Shown here in pieces: positions 1-10,967 of a DNA stretch of 64,000 bases (position 1 is the stretch's first letter; each line of letters begins with the position of its first letter). This DNA is from Cladobotryum mycophilum (taxonomy: Eukaryota; Ascomycota; Sordariomycetes; Hypocreales; Hypocreaceae): the NCBI GenBank assembly GCA_036429605.1, contig JAVFKD010000016.1, forward strand, positions 2,976,001 to 3,040,000, written 5' to 3'. The notes under the pieces were generated by a model, which did no database searches, was not told where the DNA came from, and saw only the letters and a list, made by a program, of their open reading frames with translations. A program made the translations under genes and the position numbers.

Positions 1-674
1 TCGATACACAGCCCAGCAGCTGCTGACGGGATCTGTCCCGCCCCCACCACAAGCCGCCCCCTCATGACTATTCTTAACTCGAGAATATTCAGCGGCATGC
101 GAGTCGGCGGCGCAGGCGATGATGCCATGTACAACGATGTTCCCGTTTACGATGAAAGCCGCGATGATGTCGTTTGGGAGGGCAGGCAAGGAAGTACGCA
201 TGGTGAAGGTGTTCAGCGCAACCGTGCGGCCTCTACTGGATTTGGTGCACCATCAAGGTCGAGCACATGGCAGGACGATGTCTACGACAGACAAGAGTTT
301 AACCCGCCGTCGCGATCCAATACATATGCATCCAGGGGTGTCACAGAGAACTACCAACCTGAGAAGAAGGTTGGTCCCGGGCGTCCTTCCGCACCAAAGC
401 CACTATTCGGTGCAGCGAAGCAAGCCGCATTGAAATCGAATGAGGCAGTGGCCTTGTTCAACTTTGATCCTGATCAACCAGGTGATTTGGGTTTCAAGAA
501 GGGGGATATCATTACGATATTGAAGAAGACGGAAAGCGACAACGATTGGTGGTAGGTGTTCAATTCATCGAATCTCATTTTTAAAAGAACAAAGTCTAAC
601 GAACTTATAGGACCGGTAGACTTGGAGCGAAAGAAGGCGTGTTCCCCAGTAACTACGTCAAAATGAAGGAGTGA
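1..674 (+). CDS. SYLF-SH3 domain protein (YSC84/LSB3 family), 3' part only
   Basis: This is the C-terminal part of a YSC84/LSB3-type protein, a family that binds actin and membranes at endocytic patches. Bases 2-61 read in frame 2 as the end of a SYLF domain (QQLLTGSVPPPPQAAP). From base 59 on, frame 1 continues it (LNSRIFSG), followed by a low-complexity linker and an SH3 domain (ALFNFDPDQPGDLGF, then NDWW). A GTAGGT...TTATAG intron at 552-610 joins NDWW to TGRLGAKEGVFPSNYVKMKE and a TGA at 672-674. The frame change at the C5 run 57-61 is repaired by one extra C. I therefore do not accept the ATG at 64 as the real start. The gene begins outside the window. The family assignment is firm from the SH3 core and the SYLF tail. 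Confidence 0.88.
57..61 (+). other. Apparent -1 frameshift in C run (SYLF-SH3 gene)
   Basis: The SYLF tail reads in frame 2 up to this C5 run, and the family-typical continuation reads in frame 1 after it. One added C joins them. It is probably an assembly under-call. Confidence 0.6.
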
Positions 675-1741
675 TTAGGAGGCTCGATACCCATTTGATA
701 CCACCGAGGCTGCTGTCTCTTTGTCTTTTGTTTTGGAAATAGCTCCAATCGGAAGGATACCAACTTGTTTTGATATACGACGTCAGACTGGGAGTATTAT
801 CATTGTGTCTTGGTGTTCTTTGGTGCTCATTATATGTACACTGTATTGGAAAATATTGGATTACGGCTGGGGTAGTGGGGACTTAGCGATTTGTCTGCAT
901 AGTTATTTGGTAGAATGAGATCTTTTTACGTATGATACAAACAAGAGCATACTCTGTTGACTATTGATATTTAAGGACTTTGATTGTTGAGCGTTTATAC
1001 CAACGACAAAAAGACCAAAGATATAACAATCCTGGCTTGGTGCAACACAAAGGGCCTCATTCAGGGATGATATATCTGCATGTCTTTTTCCTCTTAAATA
1101 AAAGGAGATATTTCTATAGGATTTCGTATGATTCGTCTTGCTGAATGTTGCGAGTTTCCTCTTCGCCTGCCTCCCCATGAGCTGACGTTCATTCGTCCTA
1201 TAGTCCTTTACCCTAGAGTACAGGAAGAAAGGGAAAATACAAAACACTCTTCGTATAACTTATTTCTTCTTCGAACCGCGAGGACATGGACCTGTCGTAT
1301 TTCCCATTTTACTTTGTGTATGGCAATATTCGAACGAATGAAGGCTCCGTGTCGAAGGGTCTAATGCATCAAAGGGGGACAGGTCCCAGCGAATGTAGAG
1401 AATTGTACGAAATTACTGCCATGGTTTGTGTGTTTTAAAAAGTTTATAGATTCAAGAATCAGAGAGAAAATTGAGAAACGCTGATGGGTATCAAAGTATA
1501 GTAAAACAGTGTAAAGACCAATTCCATGTCGCTGGTGATCCAGTCACGCTTCTCCTCTCTTTTCCCTTGTCTTCTCCGTCGCCTCTCTTCCCATATATGC
1601 CCTCCTTGGCTTCAATACTATCATCATAATCATCATACATATCCTCCCTCTTCATTCGTATCCTGATATTCCTGTTCGGTCCGTAATCCTCACATCCCTT
1701 GGCTCCTCTCCTCCCTCCTCTTCCTCCCCCTTTCCTCTTCT
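675..1741. other. Intergenic, no gene seen
   Basis: This stretch holds the 3' flank of the SH3 gene and the 3' flank of the minus-strand ORF at 1742-2140. Small open frames on both strands lack recognisable domains. Bases 1540-1740 are strongly CT-rich. I see no RNA gene. Confidence 0.6.
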
Positions 1742-2140
1742 TCACTTCTTGGGAGCGGGCCCAAGATGCCACATGGTCACTCGCGCAGTGCTCTTCAGGC
1801 AAATAACTTTGCCGAACTGAGGGTCCTTCTTCGCGATCCTAAAGAACCGCTTAGTGTGATTTCGCAAGCCTTGCGAGTTTTCCTGGGGCACGATGATTCG
1901 CACTCGGCGCTTTGAATCTCCTGCCCGGAGAGCTGACTTGGGTTCCTGGATGCTCCACGTCAGGACCGTGCCGTCTGTTAGGAAGGCCACTTCTAGGGTG
2001 TGTTTTGGGAGGTTCCTCGATTGGTTGACGACTCGGCGCATGAGTCTGGCGCCTTGGAGGTCGTAGTTGGCGACAATGTCGGCGCATGCTTCGACTCCGG
2101 AAAGGGAGTCGGCAGTATCGAGGTCGCTCAACGATTCCAT
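1742..2140 (-). CDS. Hypothetical protein, 132 residues
   Basis: This is a single-exon frame of 132 codons that I do not recognise. In its favour are its length, a balanced composition with coding-like stretches (HTLEVAFLTDGTVLTW), a basic C-terminal half, and a TTTATAAA sequence about 35 bases upstream of the start on the minus strand. A long TG microsatellite lies further upstream. No transmembrane segment or signal peptide is evident. It could also be a piece of a larger gene or a lineage-specific orphan. An overlapping frame at 1491-1802 on the same strand is low complexity (Arg/Lys/Gly-rich) and was left out. Confidence 0.42.
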   Translation of the reverse strand: MESLSDLDTADSLSGVEACADIVANYDLQGARLMRRVVNQSRNLPKHTLEVAFLTDGTVLTWSIQEPKSALRAGDSKRRVRIIVPQENSQGLRNHTKRFFRIAKKDPQFGKVICLKSTARVTMWHLGPAPKK

Positions 2141-3215
2141 TATAGTAGATTGGATAGATGCTTCTTGCCTTGTTTATAAACAACGAATGAAGCAATGTTG
2201 TTTGGTATCTGTGTGTGTGTGTGTGTGTGTGTGTGTTGCAATGATCAGCAAGTAAGATGATTGTGTAGATGAGCGTTGAGTATACTGTTTTAATGCGTTA
2301 CTTGATGTTGTGACTGGATGGTTGAGAGTTCTGGCAAGACAAGGAAGGCCACCGTTATATACCAGATAGAGCCAAGTTTGAAACCCAGATTCCAAGAGTA
2401 ACCTTTCACGGGGAATGAGGAAATGGTATAATCACACATGAAGGGGCCTCGATTAACCTTTTTTTCCCTTTCTCCACGATGCCTTCTTTGAACTTTCGTT
2501 TCGGCGCTATACTCTCCATGTATCTTTCATGGAACTCTGTTCTCAAACTTTTGACAGTAAAAGAAACGAGATAGAAAAGAAAGAGGGAATGACGAATTTG
2601 GTGGGAGTGTGTATAGGTTTTGCATGCAACTGCTTTGTTCTGCCAAAGAAGCAGCCGAAAAGACAAAGGCAGCGGAGCTTTTTATATCTATAACAATGAT
2701 GAAGATTTTCGACAATAAAGACAATGAAGATGTTACAATGCCTTTGGGCTACACAATTGGAAACCGTTGTTGAAAGATATCGTGTGATTTGCTGGCCAGA
2801 GCCTCTGTGGCACTCAACCTACCTCCCCTTCTCGCTGTTTCCAATTCAAAGCAAAAAACCTCCTCTAGATTCATTATTAACGTTAATTTCGGCAACCACA
2901 GCCACTGGTGCGGTTTATATGCAGGTACAGGCGTTAGTTTGTTAGTGTTTTATCGTCGGTTCCCCCTATTTACGTTGTAAAGCAATTGGTCTCGAAATAG
3001 GCTTCAAAAAGACACCCGGTTCCCTTTATTTTTACAAATTTACGTTTAGTTTTTTGAAGATTTACACGAAATTGACTTTCCCTTGGGTACACCCCACCAT
3101 TTCAAGCCTCCCGAACCTGCATTCTGTGACCAATAGATTCGAGACCATGGCAATGTTGGAAGCAGAGTAAAGCCTAATCATCCATCGAGCCACCGCCGTA
3201 AACTGTTTCCCACGT
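2141..3215. other. Intergenic with TG microsatellite, no gene seen
   Basis: It contains the promoter side of the 1742-2140 frame, including the TG repeat at 2210-2236, and the 3' flank of the KP-rich gene. Short frames at 2406-2724 and 2724-2980 have no supporting feature. Confidence 0.55.
2210..2236. repeat. (TG)n microsatellite
   Basis: An uninterrupted TG dinucleotide repeat of about 13 units, upstream of the minus-strand hypothetical gene. Confidence 0.95.
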
Positions 3216-5196
3216 TTACATGTCTATCAACTGAGCCACCCAGAAATCCCTCCGTGCAGAATGGATCTGCTCCGCATAGAATCGTGCACAAGTAGCTTCG
3301 TTACACCCCCTTGCAACGTCAATCTCATATTGTTCCAGCAATTTAAATGTAGCTTCATTAACCTCTCGGAGCAGACCTGCTCCAGCAACTAGCATTGTGG
3401 ATACTATGATGGGTTCAGGTGAGGTGTTCTGCAGTGGGGAGTGAGGTAACGTAGGCACTGGCACAATGCTTGATGGGGATAATGCAGTTTGACGCTTAGC
3501 CTTTGGTGTGTTTGCATTTCTTGAGGGTGATGCCGGCTTCTTGACGTTTCTTTTTGCCTCTTGATATACTACTGGATCACTTTTGCGTGCCTGACGCTTA
3601 TTAACTGGCACCTTTGTCGAGGGCGGTGATACGCTTTTCTGTTTTGCCTTTGGTGAACTACTTCCCTTTGGTTTTGGTTTCGGTTTTGGCGTTGGTTTCA
3701 ATGTTGGCTTCGGTGTTGGCTCCGACTTCGGCTTCGGATTTGTCTTCATCTTTGGCTTTGGCTTTGATACCCTTTTGGTGTCAGCTGTCTTCTTGCGTTG
3801 TGCAAATGGAAGATCCCGGGGACGTGGCATGAGTTCATGAATGTCCTGCTTCGTATGGGGCTGCGGGCTGTTCTGCGTCCCATCCTGACAAGAAAAGGAG
3901 CCTTCATAACTGCTCGTTTGGGAATTATCCTGCGAGTCTCCATTAATCATAGCCTCTGGTTGATGATTGCGAGAAAGAATCGAGCTTTCTGGTGAATTGA
4001 AAGAGTTGATAGGCGCTGAAATAGATCGGCCATTCTGGATTGCCCTGGCTGTTGGTGGACCGTAATGAGAGGCCCGGTCAACGCTCACTGTCGTTGGTAT
4101 TCTGGAATCTCCAACTTCAAAAGAGTTTCTCAGTGGAGAACCTACTCGTGGCTGGTGAGGATGATTAAGCTGCTTGCCTAGAAACACATTGTAAGGGTTT
4201 GGATATGAATTGTACATTCCCATTTGTGCGGCTTGCTGATTTAATTGCAAGGCATAATTTTGGGAGAGTGATGCTGGCATGTGTTGCGCTTGGGCGGACG
4301 AGGCGCCCATGGTGAAGTGGTCGTATACACTGTTAGTAGGTACAACTTCAGAGTTTAGCATTGATGTAAACGACAGGTCTGGGCTATTTTGTGACTGCTC
4401 TTGCGATGCCGGCCATGAGAGAGGAGTAACGGGGGAGAGGCGCGGTCCTGGGTTGGTAGCTGGAGAAACGGTATATAATGGTGAGGTTGGCCGAGCTGGT
4501 GCTTGGATGGAGAATGACGTCGGGATTCCGTCTTTCACTTGAAGACCAAATTTCTTGAGCATACAGGCAGCCACGTTAAAGTCTCTTGCTTCTGCAAAGG
4601 TAGCTAGAATTCTCTGATGGTGTCTTTGCGCTTTAATGCACAGCTGATGTAAACGTCTCTCGATGCTGACAGAATCAGTTTTGTCACTGGGGGATTGCAA
4701 AAGATCAGTGAGTTTAAAGGACAACTAATACTCCCCGGTAAGCTTTTGACGTGGCAAAATACAAGGCGGAATAGACGCTTACCACTCGTTGAAGCCCACA
4801 GTGCACTTGTAGCACTAAATCGTTATTATCATCGTATATGGAGCGTTGGGCCTCTAACGTGAGCGTCAAAGCAGCAACCATTTGAGCAGCATCATAAACC
4901 CTGCTAGTAGAATTGTCATGATGGAGTTCCAGTCGCTTGAGAGGACATCCAGATAGTGGGGTGGGTGGTCCTGGCATTGCGTGTAAGTTGGCTGTAGCAG
5001 AGATGACTGGTTTCCTCTGGTGTTTTGATTGAGGTGACGGATGAGCGTCCTGACACAAACCATGAACACAATGGCCGAAATCATCAATGCCTACAATCTG
5101 TTGACTCGTACTTGTGCTTGTAGATGCAGATAACCTAGAGTAGCTTAAGTCAAAGATGTGGTGTGCATGAGTTTCAATCCATTCTCCCCCGCCCAT
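3216..5196 (-). CDS. Unknown fungal protein with KP-rich repeat, about 640 residues
   Basis: I do not recognise this protein. Exon 1 is 5196-4783, exon 2 is 4724-3216, and a 58-base intron (GTAAGC...TATTAG) joins them in phase 0; the exons sum to 641 codons. The N-terminal 140 residues contain paired Cys/His (CVHGLCQDAHP) and a helical stretch (AAQMVAALTLTLEAQ) that continues across the junction into another helix (ERRLHQLCIKAQRHHQRI). The middle is Ser/Pro/Gln/Asn-rich and disordered-looking. A tract around 3650-3770 encodes repeated Lys-Pro pairs (KPTPKPKPKPK). The last 65 residues look folded and helical (REVNEATFKLLEQYEID). It is probably nuclear, from the basic repeats, but that is inference. 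It is transcribed divergently from RSC9, 466 bases apart. An additional upstream exon cannot be excluded. Confidence 0.72.
3650..3770 (-). repeat. Lys-Pro repeat-coding tract
   Basis: A degenerate short tandem repeat (ggttttggtttcggt-like units on the plus strand) inside the KP-rich gene. It encodes K-P/K-P-K-P tandem units, typical of a replication-slippage-prone low-complexity linker. Confidence 0.8.
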
Positions 5197-5662
5197 GCAT
5201 GTCGCGAAGGTGGGTTGGACTGGAATTTATCCGATTGGGTGCAAGTCCACCATCTCACGTGGAGATTAGATACGTCCTGCGACCATGGATTTTCGTCGCG
5301 CAGCACGCGAACCGCTGGTTACGTCTATCTTCCCCAGTTCGATTTAGGACGGCCAGATAGCAGCTAAAGCGCAACAACAATCCGAGCTCAACAATCTGAC
5401 TCGACTGGCGAAAAGTGAAAAAAGGGATATTCCTTGGTGGGAGATCCGGGACTTGACAAACCCACTGCCGGCCAGACTCATCTGCAGCAACCACGAAACG
5501 CGGGTCAGTCTGCGCGACCTAAACAACGAAACGCGAAGCCCTCCCAATCTTGCGATCGCAGATTCGAGTTACGGCGCTGCGCATCCTCCGAATTAAATCT
5601 CGGCGTTAGCTCTAGATATCTGTGCTGCGCCGATTGGGTGCCACGCTTGCATTGCATACAAC
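5197..5662. promoter_or_regulatory. Shared divergent promoter region
   Basis: These 466 bases separate the divergent starts of the KP-rich gene (minus) and RSC9 (plus), so they must hold both promoters. No TATA box is evident. Small open frames here are not supported. Confidence 0.5.
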
Positions 5663-8593
5663 ATGGCTCCATCTACACAAGAGGTGCAACCGCACGCCAT
5701 CGACCGTACTCCAGAATATGAGGACTTCATGACCAAATTGAAGGATTACCACAATAAAAGAGGAACACTCTTGGACCCAGAACCAAAAGTTGGGCTGGTG
5801 CATCTGGACCTGTTCAAAGTATTCAATCACATCGTTGCCAACGGTGGCTATGACAAGGTGTCTGAGGAGAAGCTCGCATGGCGTCGCATGGCTGCCGAGC
5901 TCGGCCTGTTTTCCAACAATGAAGCTTCAACTGCCTTTGCTTTGAAGGAGAAGTTTTATAAAAATTTGGCAGCATACGAGATTAAGACGGTCCACGGAAA
6001 GGAGCCCCCGCCCAAGGAGATTCTGGAAGATGTTACTGCCAAGGGCGCAAGCTTGTTAACTCGCACAAAAGAGAATTTCCGAGGCAAGCGAGAGAGCAAC
6101 GTAGGGGCCACAGATTCTGCAGCATCTGGGGATGACGGTACACCAGTTCGAGAGCGCCCAGCGTTGGATGCTGCTGCAAGCGCACGTGCTTCCAGAGGGC
6201 TCCGTGAAGCTCCCCTCAAAGAGTTCTCTTTCAACCGGATACAGGGCCATCTCGCTCTACAAGGCAAAGCACCAACCAACAAAATAATCATACACCTTCA
6301 CCAGCGGTAAATCAAGCGCCACAAGCCACTCATCATTCCAACATGCCGCCTATGCCACCTACATCCCATCACGGGTCGAGAGGACCCTCCGTCATGCATC
6401 ATCCTCCAAATTCTGAAAACACATCGCACATGGTCATTTCATACCAACCCAAGCATATGAAACCTCTTCAACTTGTCGCCGTCGCAACTCCCAGCAATTC
6501 GCCAAATGACTTTCTAAAAATGCGACTCCCACATCGCTTCGCACCAGACCCCACCGTTCGCCAACCCATGCAGCCTGGCAGTAAGTACCATACAGTGAGA
6601 GCAAGGTGGCACGGAGTTGATTCAACTGACACTCTCCCAGCTGGATTCGATGGTCCAAACATTTACACCCGTTGCCTCAATGCACTCCGATCAGGCATCC
6701 CCGCAGAACAGGCTTTCGCGCTTAACCACCTCGTCAAGATCTCTTTTGAGCGGGGTGACAAGTACAAATTTGATGCTTTCCCTGGTCTGGCAGAGGGCCT
6801 TGTAGAAAAGGCACTTCAAATAGGCAGCCATTTCTACCACATCAACTGGACCGTCTCTTGGGAATTGAATGAATCCAGCGACGTCAGCTGCCTGGATGGC
6901 AACTATGGAACTCAGAATATCCTGGAAAGGGTCCAGAATCTCATCGAAAAGGACAATTCAGATGCCCTTCAAACCGAGAAATTCGCTGATGAAATGGTTC
7001 TCATCACAGAAGCCGTTTTGACCATTCGCAACATGGTGACACTCCCAGAAAATGCTCAGAACATGGCCGACTTCTACCCCTTGAAGGACCTCATCTGTAT
7101 CATTTTGACTTTACCTGCTAGGGATTCGCTCGTTGAGATCAAACATCTGGCCCTGGATATTGCCGAGCAGTTGACTCCATTCATGGCCCTAGACTCGGAT
7201 GACGCCCTGTATCAGACACTGTTGTCGCAGATAGCCTCTGATGACCGAGGCGTCATCTTGACTGCACTGCGAGCGCTCGGAAGGATTTCGATGAACCTGG
7301 AGGCTACTAACAGACTAGGAGAGGTTCCCGGGTCCATCCTTCAACGAATCTTGAGCTGGTTGCTGCTTAACGACGACGAGCTTATGGACGCTTGTCTCGA
7401 TTTCCTCTACCAGTACACCGCGGTAGTAGCTAATGTGGACAACCTAGTCCGGAACACGATCCCAGATCATTTGGTCGAGCAACTTATTCGTCTGCTGGCT
7501 CATGGAGCACGCAGGGTTTTCAGGGATTACACATTGGTGGCAGAGCAGAGACTGCCTGCTCGAGATGAAATTGCCCCGATGCCCGAAGATCTTCTTGGAG
7601 AGATGCTCAAACTTGAAGAGCCTGATCGAGTTCACCAGTGGGTCAAGTGCTTCTTCGAAGAAGATGGAAGGTCATTCATCACACAGCTGGCTGCCTGGCA
7701 AGCATATCAGTCCGCCTTCGCAACTCCACTTAAGGGTATTGGGCAGGCGATGATTACACCCGCGGACTTTATTCGCAGCAGCACGTCCGTCTACAAAGAT
7801 TCCAACGCGCAAGTGCTTCGTGAGCCAGGCGATCCTCAGCAGAAGTTTATTATACACGGCATAAGGGCTAGGCCACGACCACTCAGCTTCGACGGGACAG
7901 AATACGGACGCTGTCTGTGGGCAACAAACCCTGAGAGGAAGAACGAGAAGTGTGGACATTTCTATCTTAAGCAGGAACAAATGTGGAACCACATCTTGAC
8001 AGTTCACTTGAACGAGAAGAAAGGCGATAGGGGGCAATACAGCAACGTCGAAAGGGAGTTTAGATGCACTTGGGGCGAATGCTTCAAGTATGAAAAGCCG
8101 TCAAAGATGCATTTACAGAATTTTGCCCGGCATATTAATACACACATCTCGGCCATGCTGCCCATTCTGAATGGGGCTAGCAAACGCCCACAGAATCCGT
8201 GGGTCATTCCAGCAAAGACAATGAGCGTGTCATTTGAGGAGACTGCAACATTCCGAGACGAGCGCACACCAGATGCTCCAGCTCAGGCTGCGGGCATCCC
8301 ATTGAGTGCTGTATTAGTTCTTCGAAATATTGCGCGAAATGTCGTCAAGACCGAAGCGGAAGAAGAGCTCATGAAGCTTCAGGAGAAGAAGAACTCGGAA
8401 AAGGGAGGGTGGAATGAGAGACTGTTCCGACCCTTCTTGCCAAGGCTATACGAAATCTTGGCTGAGAACGTAGCTATGGTATGTTATGCCATTCAACCTA
8501 TTTAGATGCAATTGCTAATGTGGAAATATACAGAGCCCCTACATTGCTTCATTATTGGAGCTGATCCGCGTCGAGACTGATGATGACCGGTGA
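5663..8593 (+). CDS. RSC9: RSC9-type ARID subunit of the RSC/SWI-SNF chromatin remodeller
   Basis: The predicted product is about 938 residues. An ARID DNA-binding domain occupies roughly residues 15-115 (PEYEDFMTKLKDYHNKRG, GGYDKVSEEKLAWRRMA). It is followed by a disordered linker, a long helical-repeat region starting near GFDGPNIYTRCL, and a C-terminal zinc-finger region with Cys/His pairs (CLWATNPERKNEKCGHFYL; CTWGECFKYEK...HLQNFARH). Introns lie at 6581-6640 (GTAAGT...CCCAG, 60 bases, so it reads through in frame) and 8479-8533; the stop is 8591-8593. Between REAPL (5' frame) and the family-typical PQRVLFQPDTGPSRSTR (3' frame) the frame changes at the C4 run 6212-6215. One added C gives 939 codons including the stop. 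RSC9 helps target the RSC complex to genes in the nucleus. Confidence 0.9.
6212..6215 (+). other. Apparent -1 frameshift in C run (RSC9)
   Basis: Upstream frame reads LREAPL; downstream of the run the family-like QRVLFQPDTGPSRSTR is in the -1 frame. One extra C repairs it, and the exon sum then divides by three. Confidence 0.65.
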
Positions 8594-9295
8594 TGGGACA
8601 AAAAGGCATCCAACATGATCACAAGAACTTGACTTGAGCTTATGAGAGACAAATGATATCTAATCGAGGAAGTGTCGCGCAAGGGGGGTGAGGGGAGGAC
8701 AAGGCGAAAAAGAATGGAGTTTTGGCTTGGTTTTTCTTCTTTTTCTTTACTTCGAATTTGTAACGTGCCACGGTATGGTAAGAGACTTGGCTTGCGCGAT
8801 TAATACCCTACGCGACGGCGTTCTGGGCGATGAGGGATGAAACACAATGGGTGGATGACCTAGGAAGAATGACCTAGACACCTTTTTATCAGGGTAGTGT
8901 TAAACAGTATTGAGTCCAAAGGGGCTATAGAAGTAGATGTAAACAAGAAAGGGTTTTACTGTAGCTTGTGTGTGTACATGTATGTAGCCATTCTCACTTA
9001 GGAGGTCTGATTGATTGCCAGGTACCTTGCAATGAAGCATCAAGGAGATTTCTCATTCTCTATTGGAACTTTCTACCTATATTTTCCCCCCTTTCTATAT
9101 GATGTATCCCTGAAGCTATTTTCCAAATGCTGATGCTTACCCTGCAGTTCTTCGTTTTTCAAGCCCCCCGTCGCACTGATTCAAAACGTACCAGCACCGC
9201 CTCTGCTTCTCGTCCCTCGTCAAAGGGATCGAACCTATTTTACACCCCCATGCGTTATACCCAAAGCATGGAAGCTTCACCCGTGACTGAAGAAT
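8594..9295. other. Intergenic, RSC9 3' flank, nothing seen
   Basis: No supported gene. A 90-codon plus frame begins at 9127 but is antisense to the tentative minus frame and has no recognisable feature. Confidence 0.5.
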
Positions 9296-9646
9296 CTAGG
9301 ACTGGTTCCTGTGTTTGTTGGACCATTGATGTGCGACCGTTTCGGCTTCGAGATGGGGGGAATATCCCAGGGAAATGTAGCGGATTTGATGAGAACTAGG
9401 GAACCGGGGAGTGGATGTGTGACGATGTGAAAATTCATCCGCAACGCAGTCAAGTTCGCTAGACTCTAGATATATATATCCAATCCATTTCGGGTGCCAG
9501 ATACACACGAGTTGCTCATGCACAGTCTTGGGGAACACATGGTTCTCGGTAGGGACATTCTTTAAGATGTGGCCCAACGTTCCAGCCGCCAGGAGGTAGA
9601 AAGCGGGAAGCATTCTAATCAAGACTGGTGTTGATTGTCCAGCCAT
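9296..9646 (-). CDS. Tentative small membrane protein ORF
   Basis: The first 46 codons look protein-like: a short N-terminus, one hydrophobic segment (MLPAFYLLAAGTLGHIL) and a polar tail (PTENHVFPKTVHEQ). The rest of the open frame looks non-coding. An intron starting GTGTGT near 9514 and ending at one of several AG sites near 9460-9470 would give a different C-terminus. I do not recognise the family. The call rests only on the N-terminal half and could be wrong. Confidence 0.3.
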   Translation of the reverse strand: MAGQSTPVLIRMLPAFYLLAAGTLGHILKNVPTENHVFPKTVHEQLVCIWHPKWIGYIYLESSELDCVADEFSHRHTSTPRFPSSHQIRYISLGYSPHLEAETVAHQWSNKHRNQS

Positions 9647-10093
9647 CTCTTGGTAGGACGCCCGACTCGATACCTGACGTGTCTCTCATCGACTGGAAAG
9701 CGATATTTACCCGCTTCTTCGCCATCAGAGCCAACGAGGTTGGCCAGAAGGCGGACATTTTCTATTCGCCTCCCATAGCATCACTTTGTCCCAACATTTC
9801 AAGTCGGATGTCGTAGTTCTGGGCTCTCTCTTGGTTGATGTAGAGAGGAAAAAAGCAAGTCTGAATGCGTCGTCGAATGTGGAAGTAAATCAGACTTTGC
9901 ATGTTGGAAGAGTTGTCGAGGATTGGTGAAGAATCTCGCACAAACTCATGCGGGCAAAGGGCAAGAATGAGGCGTTGGTCGGAAAAGAACTTGATGTTGA
10001 TATCTGGCGTCGGTCATGTTTTTCGTCGAAAACAAACGGCAGTCCATGATATCCAGAAGCAAGACATGTTTCCCTCCCACATCCTTCCCTCTC
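9647..10093. other. Intergenic, nothing seen
   Basis: Upstream side of the tentative membrane ORF and 3' flank of the F-box gene. No supported feature. Confidence 0.5.
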
Positions 10094-10967
10094 TCACGGC
10101 CCATTCACTCTCTTCGTCGGCCCATGTTTCCTGATATGATCAACGATCCCTTCCTTCGTATACTTTGTCCTAAACGACGTCCACGAGTCCCTACACTTGA
10201 CGCAATAAAACCCCCAACACGCCTTCCCGACGGCATCAAATACCGGCGCCGAGATGATGGACATGAACCGTATGGGCTCGTATCTCTTGCTGTCCGCCTG
10301 CTCGACCCTCTTGTCAAAGGGCGTGCTCGACCCCCTATCCACCGCCGACTGCCGATCAAAGATGGGCCTCTTGGAGCCGCATACCCTCCCCCTGAGCGTA
10401 GTGCCCGGGTAAAGTGACGACGTGCGCTATGGACATGAGTTGCGGCCCCGATAGCCCCGTGTGTTTGCCCGCCTGAAAGGCCGGCATGGGGAGGAAGTCC
10501 GGCTCGGTGGTGAAGCAGTAGTAGCACACCCGCTTGCAGGTAATGAGGTAGAGGTAGTTCCCAAATCGGTTGCAGCTCGCACACTTGACGCTCGACAGCG
10601 CCCTAAACAGAACCCTGGAATCGTACGACAATGCGTTGATGCTGAGAATGGCGCGGAGGACGTTGGGGCAGTGCTCCACCACCTGGGCATACTCGTGCAA
10701 AGAATCAACCAAACTCATAGCCTGCCGGCTGACACGCCGAAAGGTGGTCAACGACTGCAGATCGAGAGATACAAGTATATCGACCACAAGCTCAGAGGGA
10801 AGCCTCTCCAGCAGGCCGAGCGTGAGCTCCGACTTGGAGGAATGCCGGCCATTATCGAGGGGACACTTTATTTCAAGCTTGGCGTCGTCCAAGGTGTTGT
10901 CCGTCATGCGCAGCTGCTGATATGTGTTTGACTGAAGGCGAACCCTCTCGAGCTGTGCCTCCATCAT
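10094..10967 (-). CDS. F-box protein with Cys-rich domain, interrupted by a frame break
   Basis: This looks like a substrate adaptor of an SCF ubiquitin ligase. The F-box lies at about residues 50-95 (LERLPSELVVDILVSLDLQ). It is followed by a Cys-rich zinc-ribbon-like region (CASCNRFGNYLYL, CKRVCYYC) and, after the frame break, a conserved tail (RPIFDRQSAVDRGSSTPFD) ending in a C2H2-like motif (CVKCRDSW...HIRKH). The break falls at the C5 run 10389-10393 (G run on the coding strand). Adding two G gives 292 codons including the stop; a single-base removal would also work. Because both halves read as conserved protein across the break, I favour a sequence error over a pseudogene. The architecture is common in filamentous fungi, and the substrate is unknown. 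Confidence 0.75.
10389..10393 (-). other. Apparent frameshift in G run (F-box gene)
   Basis: Protein-like frames on the two sides differ by +1. Two added G (or one base removed) restore a single frame. It is the only break of the set that is not a simple one-base loss. Confidence 0.5.

Noticed and set aside
64..551. ATG at 64 as the start of a separate SH3 gene
   Set aside because: The sequence just upstream is recognisable SYLF tail in another frame, so the ATG is internal to a larger gene.
10105..10584. 159-codon minus frame overlapping the F-box gene
   Set aside because: Arg/Gly/His-rich shadow of the real frame without domain content.
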